A stretch of 5,471 nt of DNA, taken from contig JAKSBO010000711.1 in NCBI GenBank assembly GCA_022361095.1, positions 1-5,471 of the forward strand. Reading direction: 5' to 3'. A program made the translations under genes and the position numbers. Origin of the DNA: Desulfobacterales bacterium. GTDB lineage: Bacteria > Desulfobacterota > Desulfobacteria > Desulfobacterales > Desulfobacteraceae. How positions within the stretch are numbered: the first letter of the stretch is position 1; each line of letters opens with the position of its first letter. The notes beneath the pieces are model-generated. The model was not told the origin of the DNA. It searched no databases and saw nothing but the letters and a program-made list of their open reading frames with translations. This document shows, piece by piece, positions 1 to 5,471 of the stretch.

Positions 1-551
1 CTCTTGATTCTGGATTCCAGAACTCTGATTTCCTTTTCTTTTTGTTGGATCTGGTCCGCATACGACACCTCTTTTTTTCTCAGATTGCCGGCGATCTGAA
101 ACAACTGCTTGTTCTGACGCTTAATGGTTTTCTGCAGATTTTTTATTTTTCTGCCGGCTTCGAATTCATCGTGCCGAAGCCGCACCTGAACCAAAAGGTC
201 TTCATCAGTAAACGGCAACGGCAGGCAGGCATGAATCCCGGCAGAATTTATTGCATTGACAAAAGAGGGAAGCGATGAAGGGGCAGCCACCAAAAGCCGC
301 TGGGTTTCCGGGGATATCTCTTTGGCCTTTGCAAGGACTGTTTTGTGCTCATTTTCTATTTCAACATATCCATCAATAATCAGAAAATAAGGGGATGCTG
401 AGTCCTGGGCCAGGTGTTCCAGACCTTCTGCAGAGGATTTAAAACAATCCACCAGAAATCCTTTTTCCGATAAAAACCCGGTTTTCTTTTCAAGTATTCC
501 TTGCGGGTCAATTATCAAAATTTTTTTGTCCTGTTGTTTGGTCTCGATGAT
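1..551 (-). CDS. Degenerate (pseudo-)receiver protein with coiled coil; 3' end beyond window, start codon non-standard
   Basis: The minus frame is open from 656 to the window edge and gives 183 residues if counted from the AUC at 551-549. Residues about 9-125 read as a CheY-like receiver: strand 1 is KKILIID, the predicted acceptor strand is YFLIID with D60, and a late P-F-x-D-E-D-L-L helix follows. Several active-site residues are missing compared with the neighbouring regulator. The acidic pair is reduced to D15-P16, the Thr after strand 4 is Ala (A89), and the K-P motif is L112-P113. Residues about 130-183 form a charged coiled coil that continues off the edge. It lies 70 nt downstream of the regulator at 622-1356, in the same direction, and matches that protein along its length, so the two are tandem paralogues. 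Phosphorylation-independent signalling is an inference. No ATG, GTG or TTG exists in frame upstream of the first receiver strand, so this may use AUC, be a decayed gene, or contain a sequence error. Confidence 0.75.
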   Translation of the reverse strand, partial: MIETKQQDKKILIIDPQGILEKKTGFLSEKGFLVDCFKSSAEGLEHLAQDSASPYFLIIDGYVEIENEHKTVLAKAKEISPETQRLLVAAPSSLPSFVNAINSAGIHACLPLPFTDEDLLVQVRLRHDEFEAGRKIKNLQKTIKRQNKQLFQIAGNLRKKEVSYADQIQQKEKEIRVLESRIK

Positions 552-555
552 AAAA

Positions 556-562
556 CCCCTTT
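556..562 (-). promoter_or_regulatory. Shine-Dalgarno-like AAAGGGG before a possible AUC start
   Basis: On the minus strand AAAGGGG (562-556) is followed by TTTT and then ATC-ATC (551-546), in frame with the degenerate receiver. The 4-nt gap equals the gap between the purine-rich box and the start codon in the other three genes of the window. This supports initiation here although the codon is AUC. The element could be chance. Confidence 0.35.
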
Positions 563-621
563 GCCTTGGGGACGCGAAAAAGTTCTGCCCCTTTTCCGAA
601 TCCTTTAACTGGAAAATAAAA

Positions 622-1356
622 TTACACGTTGTGGCTCGATTCGTCCTCTGTGGGCATCAAAAACCCGCTGCGCGCGGCAAGTTCTTTAAATTGTATAAAA
701 AATTCTTTGACTACAGCCTGGTAGCAGAGCACAATTGCGTCCTTTTCAAACATCTGGTTTTCCTCAAGCATTTTTTCTATCTGCTCGTAATGATCTGCCT
801 CACCACGCCTTGTTTTCAATCGTTTTTTCAGCTGAACGATCTGTTTTTCTTTTCGGACAATCACCTGTTTATATGCAGCCGCTTTTTCTTTCAGTTCCTG
901 GCTTAAATTATACAGGCGTGTATTTTGCTTTTTAGCCAGGGCAAACAGGTCCCGGTTCTCAACAACCAGTTCGTAATATTGCAGTCCTGATTTGATCATC
1001 TCCAATAAGTCATCGTTGTCCCAGGGTTTTGTAATAAACCGATGAACAGCGCCGCGATTCACCGCATCTGAAATCGCACTGATATCGGCATAACCGGTGA
1101 TCAAAAATCGGACCGTATCCGGGGTGACGGCCCTGGCCTTTTCCAGGAATTGTGTGCCTTCCATCCCCGGCATCCGCTGGTCGGAAAGTATCATGGAGAG
1201 CGGTTCGTTTAATTTTTGAATAAAATCCAGAGCCTGGGGACCAGACGGTGCGTAAAAAGAACGGGCACCTATCTTTTTGATCAGACGTTCAAGGGATTTT
1301 CCAATTTTTTCTTCATCATCGACGATCAGAATTGAATGATTAAAATCCTTGGTCAT
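622..1356 (-). CDS. Response regulator: canonical receiver plus long C-terminal coiled coil
   Basis: This 244-residue protein has a complete receiver at about residues 7-125: acidic pair D13-D14, phospho-acceptor D59 in ILSDQRMPGMEG, T87 in LITGYAD, and K110 in FITKPWD. The GYAD and KPW signatures resemble receivers of the HupR/RpfG-like class (family knowledge). Residues about 126-200 are strongly charged, heptad-like coiled coil. The last 45 residues hold a mixed hydrophobic/charged helix (around AIVLCYQAVVKEFF) and an acidic tail. There is no DNA-binding, GGDEF, EAL or HD domain, so output is probably by protein-protein contact. The ATG at 1356 is preceded by GGGAG with a 4-nt gap. It is the first gene of a leftward pair whose second member is its degenerate paralogue, and it diverges from the HD-GYP/kinase pair. 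A phosphorelay link with that kinase is plausible from position only. Confidence 0.9.
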   Translation of the reverse strand: MTKDFNHSILIVDDEEKIGKSLERLIKKIGARSFYAPSGPQALDFIQKLNEPLSMILSDQRMPGMEGTQFLEKARAVTPDTVRFLITGYADISAISDAVNRGAVHRFITKPWDNDDLLEMIKSGLQYYELVVENRDLFALAKKQNTRLYNLSQELKEKAAAYKQVIVRKEKQIVQLKKRLKTRRGEADHYEQIEKMLEENQMFEKDAIVLCYQAVVKEFFIQFKELAARSGFLMPTEDESSHNV

Positions 1357-1427
1357 TTGGCTCCCGAAACTAATGGCATTAGAATCACTGTCAGATAATT
1401 TTTCGTGAATTTTATGATCTGGGAATC

Positions 1428-1456
1428 AGTTTAAGTCATTTTAAATTTTTTCTCAA
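1428..1456 (-). promoter_or_regulatory. Candidate sigma-70-type promoter for the leftward regulator genes
   Basis: Reading the minus strand, TTGAGA (1456-1451, five of six matches to the -35 consensus) is separated by exactly 17 bp from TAAACT (1433-1428, four of six matches to the -10 consensus). This predicts a transcript start near 1421 and a leader of about 65 nt before the ATG at 1356. The -35 box lies inside a small inverted repeat, TCTC-AA-GAGA, at 1451-1460. The call is by consensus only, and such matches are common in AT-rich DNA. Confidence 0.3.
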
Positions 1457-1623
1457 GAGACTAAATCCCAACGGTGCAGAAATCAAGAAAATTTTAGCGT
1501 TAGGCCCAAGTTCAAAATAAAACACGTTGATAACAAAGCAGATAAAGTTCCATAGCCCCCGGAAGGATAAAAAAAAACCCAATTAAACAAACCCAGGATC
1601 TAAATCGTATATGATGTGCTGAT

Positions 1624-1648
1624 TATAATATTAAAAGGTTCAGAACCT
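1624..1648 (+). promoter_or_regulatory. TATAAT box followed by a perfect 13-bp palindrome (candidate promoter/operator)
   Basis: A perfect -10 hexamer TATAAT lies at 1624-1629. Six bases further, at 1636-1648, is AGGTTC-A-GAACCT, an inverted repeat with 6-bp arms around one central base. It sits where the transcript would begin, the classic place for an operator. The -35 region at the right distance (about 1600-1606) is poor, so the promoter would need activation or the match is chance. It would give a leader of about 127 nt for the HD-GYP gene. Confidence 0.3.
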
Positions 1649-1762
1649 AATGCGATGAAAATATATTGATGTTACAAAATTCGCCAAAAAATTTTTAATT
1701 GTGCAATCGGCCGGGTTCAAATAAAATAAACGATATCTTTTTATACTTCCATTAGGGACTAA

Positions 1763-2794
1763 ATGATGACAAAGGGTGACGACAAACCGACCATTCTCAT
1801 TGTGGATGATGCCCCGGACAATATTACCGTCCTGACAAACATCCTTACCGACTACAACCTAAAGGCGGCAAACAGCGGGACCAAAGCCCTGGAAATCGCA
1901 TTACGTTTCAGACCGGACATTATTCTGCTGGACATCATGATGCCGGATATGGACGGTTATGCAGTCTGCAGGCGGCTCAAGCGAGATCTTCATACCAAAA
2001 ACATCCCTGTCATATTTATCACGGCAATGGATGAAGTGGCAGATGAGGCCCGGGGATTCGAACTGGGTGCTGTTGATTATATCACAAAACCCGTCAACCC
2101 CCCAGTTGTCCTGGCAAGGGTAAAAACGCACCTGAAGCTGTATGACCAGAACAAAGCCCTGGAGTATCTGGTTCATGAACGGACCAAAGAGTTAAACAAA
2201 AGCAGGCTTGAAATTATTCGCCGGTTAGGTCTTGCAGCGGAATACAAAGACAACGAAACGGGTATGCATGTCATCCGCATGAGTTATTACTGCAAGACCA
2301 TGGCAACGGCCATCGGTATGAGCGACAAAGAAGCTGAGCTGATATTAAATGCTTCCCCCATGCACGATATCGGCAAAATCGGCATTCCGGATAAAATCCT
2401 CGGCAAGCCGGGAAAGCTGGATGCCCGGGAAAGAGCCATCATGGAGCAGCACACGGAAATCGGCGCCCGAATCATAGGCGAGCATGATAATCCGCTTTTG
2501 GATATGGCCCGGACAGTGGCGTTGACCCACCACGAAAAATGGGATGGTACGGGATACCCCCGGGGCCTTAAGGGCGGGAACATTCCCATTGTGGGCCGTA
2601 TTGTCGCTGTTGCGGATGTTTTTGACGCCCTTGTCAGCAAACGGCCCTACAAAAAGGCATGGCCTTTTGAAAAGGCTGTGGCAGTGATTAAAGAAGAATC
2701 GGGTAAACATTTTGATCCCGGGCTTGTGAACGTGTTTGTTGCCCATGTGGATGAAATCATCGCGCTTGCCAAGTTGAATGCCGACCCCGATTAA
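1763..2794 (+). CDS. Response regulator with HD-GYP output domain (predicted c-di-GMP phosphodiesterase)
   Basis: This is a complete 343-residue protein of usual length for receiver/HD-GYP proteins. The receiver (about 8-125) has D15-D16, acceptor D57 in LLDIMMPDMDG, T87 and K109-P110. A short coiled linker (128-150) leads to the HD-GYP domain (about 150-340). All expected metal-site residues are present: E165 and H169 in ETGMH, H201-D202 in MHDIGK, H230, H256-H257, and D285 in VAVADVFDAL. The GYP signature is G262-T-G-Y-P266. This matches the trinuclear-metal set known from Persephonella PmGH, so hydrolysis of c-di-GMP to pGpG and/or GMP in the cytoplasm is expected. Two ATGs stand in tandem (1763 and 1766). 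AGGGA at 1754-1758 is 4 nt from the first and 7 nt from the second, so either may be used. The sensor kinase follows after 15 nt and is the likely phosphodonor (inference). Confidence 0.95.
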   Translation: MMTKGDDKPTILIVDDAPDNITVLTNILTDYNLKAANSGTKALEIALRFRPDIILLDIMMPDMDGYAVCRRLKRDLHTKNIPVIFITAMDEVADEARGFELGAVDYITKPVNPPVVLARVKTHLKLYDQNKALEYLVHERTKELNKSRLEIIRRLGLAAEYKDNETGMHVIRMSYYCKTMATAIGMSDKEAELILNASPMHDIGKIGIPDKILGKPGKLDARERAIMEQHTEIGARIIGEHDNPLLDMARTVALTHHEKWDGTGYPRGLKGGNIPIVGRIVAVADVFDALVSKRPYKKAWPFEKAVAVIKEESGKHFDPGLVNVFVAHVDEIIALAKLNADPD

Positions 2795-2799
2795 AAAAC

Positions 2800-2805
2800 A
2801 GGGAG
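2800..2805 (+). promoter_or_regulatory. Ribosome binding site AGGGAG that sets the GTG start of the kinase
   Basis: AGGGAG ends 4 nt before the GTG at 2810, the same arrangement as in the neighbouring genes. It supports this GTG over the first in-frame ATG, which encodes residue 107 and would remove the first membrane segment and part of the sensor domain. Confidence 0.7.
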
Positions 2806-2809
2806 AATC

Positions 2810-5471
2810 GTGAAGCTACGTAATTTTTCCATATTGTTTATTTTTGTTATCATCTCCTTTTTCATTCTGTTTCAATTGCTGGCCTCGGAGTTTGTCGTCA
2901 AAAAAGGGTTCCAGAAATTTGAAGATGAACATATTCGATTGCAGGTGAATGCTGCCAGACGGGCACTGAACCTCAAACTTGAGAATCTGGACAAACTTTT
3001 GTTAGACTGGGCAAACTGGGATGATTCGTATGATTTCGTACAGACCCCAACCCCGGAATATGTCCGGTCCAACTTTCCCATTGAAACCTTCCTTGACCAG
3101 TCGCTGGTATGTGTGGTGATCCAAAACATGAAAGGAGATGTCATATACCTGCAGGCTGTTAACGAAAACGGGCTGTTTGATCAACCCTTTGCCGATCAAA
3201 TTTTTCGGCGGATCTCAATGAAGTATCCCTCTGTGCCAACAAGCTTGGGCATACAAAAAGGCATGCTCACTTTTAAGACCGGTGAGCAGGTAATGATCGC
3301 CAAAAGACCGGTTTTAACCAGTAACGCATCAGGGCCTCCCATGGGCACCATCATGCTTGTCCGTATTGTATCGCAGGCAATGCTGGATGAGATCTCCTCA
3401 ATGCTGGGCTCAAAAATTTCCCTGGCACCTTTGAATGAAAAAAAGGACATATGGGCCAAAACCACTAAAGCCAACGTCTATATTGCGCATAAAGACGAAG
3501 AAAGTTGCCGGGGATTTGGGATCATCCCGGATATCAAAGGCGCCCCTTCAATACAGATAAAGGTCATCACAAATCCAACGTTTGCCCAACACGGTCAAAA
3601 CATCACAAATCTTTTTTTTTCAATTTTGATCGTTGCAATCTTATTGTTCAGTCTTTTGGGCTATTTTGTCCTTCACAAAAAAGTTCTCAAGCGCCTGGAA
3701 TTGCTTATGCAGCAAATTTCCCAACAGGAAGCGGCCCCCAAAGAAACACCCCCCATCTTTATCAAAGGCAATGACGAAATTCATGAATTAAGTGTTTGTA
3801 TCAACGGCATGGTTGAACGGATCAGCCGGTCAAAGCAGGCGATTATCGAGAAGTCCGAAGAAGTGGGCAGAAATGAACGGTTTCTCAGCCAGTTATTCAA
3901 CGCCATAGAGGCGGGGGCTATGTTGATTGACCCGGAAACCAAGATTATTGTTGACATCAATCAATTTGCCCAGAAGCTTACAGGGTATTCAAAAAATGAA
4001 GTCGTGGGCCACATGTGCCACAAACTAACCTGCCCGTCCGAAGAGAACAATTGCCCTCTGCTGGATCTGAAGCAATCCAAAGACATGTCAAAACGAACGC
4101 TTTTACTTAAAGACGGCTCAATTATCCCGGTCATGAAGTCTGCCGTTTTTATAACCAAAGGCAGCCGAATGCTGCTGCTTGAAACATTTGTGGACATCTC
4201 CGAGGCTGAGCATGCCAGACAGGAACTTGAAAACGCCAAAAAAGAGCTGGAGGATAAAGTTGAAGAGCGAACGGCATACCTGCGCGGCATTATCGACACG
4301 GCCTTTAACGGCATCATCGTTATTGACGGCCGGGGGTTCATTAACGAGTTCAGCCCGGCTGCCCAGAAGATTTTCGGTTACAGCAAAAAAGAAATTTTAG
4401 GTAAAAACATCAACATACTGCTGCCCGAACCTTACAGAAACGGGCATGACGCATATCTTCGCAACCGCCTTGAAACGGGTATTGCCAAAATTATCGGCAA
4501 ACAGACCGTGGTCCCTGCCCTGAGAAAAGATGGATCACAATTTTCCATGGAAGTTGCTCTCAATACGGATATTGTTAACGGCGAACCGATATTCGTCGCT
4601 GTCATGAGCGATGTCACCGAACGTATCAGAATGGAGGAAGCCGTCGCCAAAGAGCAGAAACGGCTAAGAGATATATTAGCCACCAGTCCGGTTGGTGTGG
4701 TGATCACCGTTGATGATATTGTTCAATTCAGTAACCCAAGCTTAGCTCAAATGGGTTTCGAATTTGGTCAAACGGCCATGGACGTTTATGTTGACCCCCA
4801 AAGCGGAAAACACCTGGTTGATATACTTGACAAAGAGGGCGTGGCATTAAATTTCGAAACCCGGCTTCGCAATAAGCGCGGGCAGCTCATTGATGTTCTG
4901 ATATTTGCACACCACTATGATGATGAAGGCAGCCGGGCAATTTTAGGCTGGATCATTGACATCACCCGTCGCAAGGCCATGGAAAACGAGATCCGTGAAA
5001 GCCGTGGCAGGTTCCAGCGCCTGGTGGAAGAACTCGGGGGCAGGTTTGTCGTCTTCAGCCACAAACCGGACGGTGAAATAATATTTATGAGTGAAGGGGC
5101 AAGTTCCGTATTCGGGTTAGACAGAGCAGATGTCCAAGGGAAACGATGGCAGGATATCGTCAACTGGCTGCCCGGAGAAAGAGAAAAAGCCGAAGAGGGC
5201 TTGAGGACTTTCCTGAACAGCAAATCGGACTCCCACGAGGTTGAGCTCTCTTTCATACGTAAGGACGGCAGCAAACGAATACTATTTATTTGTGAACATA
5301 CCGTTCTGGATGCCGACGGCCTGCTATCCACCATTGACGGCATCATAGAGGACATCACCGCCCGCAAAGAAGCTGAAAAGGTTCTGGCACAAGCCAAAGA
5401 GACCGCGGAAGAGGCCACCCGGGCAAAATCCGATTTTCTGGCCAATATGTCCCATGAGATCCGGACGCCCA
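2810..5471 (+). CDS. Membrane sensor histidine kinase, CHASE4-HAMP-like-4xPAS-HisKA; 3' end beyond window
   Basis: The window holds 887 residues of a longer kinase. A membrane segment (6-25) is followed by an extracytoplasmic CHASE4-type sensor with the hallmark DWANWDDSYDF (66-76), then a second membrane segment (about 268-288) and a HAMP-like linker (about 289-341, ending around GNDEIHEL). Four PAS domains follow. PAS1 (about 352-466) has a Cys insertion, C403-H404, C408-P409, C415-P416. After a coiled coil (465-490), PAS2 (about 490-607) is FixL-like with H546. PAS3 is at about 618-722 and PAS4 at about 735-855. The HisKA domain begins at about 870, with acceptor H882 in FLANMSHEIRTP. The ATPase domain, and possibly a receiver or Hpt domain, lie beyond the edge. 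FLANMSHEIRTP is typical of hybrid kinases, but that cannot be tested here. GTG is chosen from the ribosome site and because an in-frame TAA at 2792 excludes anything longer. It is predicted to be the partner of the HD-GYP protein just upstream. Confidence 0.93.
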   Translation, partial: MKLRNFSILFIFVIISFFILFQLLASEFVVKKGFQKFEDEHIRLQVNAARRALNLKLENLDKLLLDWANWDDSYDFVQTPTPEYVRSNFPIETFLDQSLVCVVIQNMKGDVIYLQAVNENGLFDQPFADQIFRRISMKYPSVPTSLGIQKGMLTFKTGEQVMIAKRPVLTSNASGPPMGTIMLVRIVSQAMLDEISSMLGSKISLAPLNEKKDIWAKTTKANVYIAHKDEESCRGFGIIPDIKGAPSIQIKVITNPTFAQHGQNITNLFFSILIVAILLFSLLGYFVLHKKVLKRLELLMQQISQQEAAPKETPPIFIKGNDEIHELSVCINGMVERISRSKQAIIEKSEEVGRNERFLSQLFNAIEAGAMLIDPETKIIVDINQFAQKLTGYSKNEVVGHMCHKLTCPSEENNCPLLDLKQSKDMSKRTLLLKDGSIIPVMKSAVFITKGSRMLLLETFVDISEAEHARQELENAKKELEDKVEERTAYLRGIIDTAFNGIIVIDGRGFINEFSPAAQKIFGYSKKEILGKNINILLPEPYRNGHDAYLRNRLETGIAKIIGKQTVVPALRKDGSQFSMEVALNTDIVNGEPIFVAVMSDVTERIRMEEAVAKEQKRLRDILATSPVGVVITVDDIVQFSNPSLAQMGFEFGQTAMDVYVDPQSGKHLVDILDKEGVALNFETRLRNKRGQLIDVLIFAHHYDDEGSRAILGWIIDITRRKAMENEIRESRGRFQRLVEELGGRFVVFSHKPDGEIIFMSEGASSVFGLDRADVQGKRWQDIVNWLPGEREKAEEGLRTFLNSKSDSHEVELSFIRKDGSKRILFICEHTVLDADGLLSTIDGIIEDITARKEAEKVLAQAKETAEEATRAKSDFLANMSHEIRTP

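Larger units (their letters stand above)
1357..1762. other. Divergent AT-rich intergenic region, no gene
   Basis: These 406 bp separate the two divergent transcription units. I see no reading frame of useful length and no RNA gene. The region is AT-rich, with A/T tracts such as AAAAAATTTTT at 1686-1696, and should hold promoters for both directions. Candidates are given separately at 1428-1456 (leftward) and 1624-1648 (rightward, with a palindrome). A third weak rightward option is TTGTGC (1699-1704), 17 bp, TAAAAT (1722-1727), which would give a leader of about 28 nt. There is no sigma-54 type TGGCAC-N5-TTGC element on either strand. Confidence 0.7.

Noticed and set aside
657..660. Frameshift joining the regulator at 622-1356 to the degenerate receiver at 1-551
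   Set aside because: Both genes contain their own complete receiver domain, so they are separate tandem genes. The first ends with a normal acidic tail and stop codon, and the second has its own ribosome site-like sequence.
526..906. Plus-strand frame of 126 codons starting at 526
   Set aside because: It is antisense to the well-supported response regulator and to the gap after it. The protein is low-complexity (rich in Phe, Leu and Cys), as expected from the reverse of Lys/Glu-rich coding, and there is no family resemblance.
1551..1580. GGAAGGA-like sequence followed by an A tract, as a ribosome site or terminator
   Set aside because: No start codon or open frame follows, and there is no GC-rich stem before a T tract on either strand.
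1742..1747. TATACT as a -10 box for the HD-GYP gene
   Set aside because: Transcription would begin at or inside the ribosome site, leaving almost no leader. No -35 box stands at a suitable distance (TTCAAA is 20 bp upstream).
2287..2746. Minus-strand frames of 117 and 133 codons inside the HD-GYP gene
   Set aside because: They are shadows of the catalytic domain coding strand, overlap each other in different frames, and have no motif of their own.
4915..5445. Minus-strand frame of 176 codons inside the kinase
   Set aside because: It is antisense to PAS4 and the start of HisKA, which are clear domains. The antisense protein is rich in Ser, Leu and Arg, has no recognisable motif, and I see no reason to place a gene there.

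Overview
This window is a compact block of signal-transduction genes, most likely from a Desulfobacterales-type (deltaproteobacterial, anaerobic) bacterium. That placement is inference. It rests on the density of PAS and receiver proteins, moderate G+C with AT-rich spacers, and a PAS domain carrying a C-H-x3-C-P-x5-C-P-x2-D insertion of a kind I associate with that group.

Layout: two genes on the minus strand and two on the plus strand diverge from a 406-bp AT-rich intergenic region (1357-1762). Leftwards, a canonical receiver plus coiled-coil response regulator (622-1356) is followed by a related gene that runs off the left edge (1-551). Its receiver domain has lost most of the phosphorylation-site residues, and no ATG, GTG or TTG lies in a position to start it. 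Rightwards, a complete receiver/HD-GYP protein (1763-2794), a predicted c-di-GMP phosphodiesterase, is followed after 15 nt by a large membrane sensor kinase (2810 to the right edge). The kinase has a CHASE4-type extracytoplasmic sensor, a HAMP-like linker, four PAS domains and the start of a HisKA domain. The window ends five residues after its phospho-accepting His.

How they may work together (inference): the kinase and the HD-GYP protein look like a cognate pair, in which an extracytoplasmic signal and one or more internal PAS signals set phosphorylation of the HD-GYP receiver and so c-di-GMP breakdown. The two minus-strand regulators have no output domain that I recognise, only coiled coils, so they may act through protein contacts. 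They are clear paralogues: 15 of 40 residues match, without gaps, in the coiled coil.

I found no tRNA, rRNA, mobile element, CRISPR array or convincing intrinsic terminator. The points of most interest are the degenerate receiver with its apparent AUC start, the Cys-rich PAS, a FixL-like PAS that keeps the candidate haem His, and a perfect 13-bp palindrome just downstream of a TATAAT box in the divergent intergenic region.
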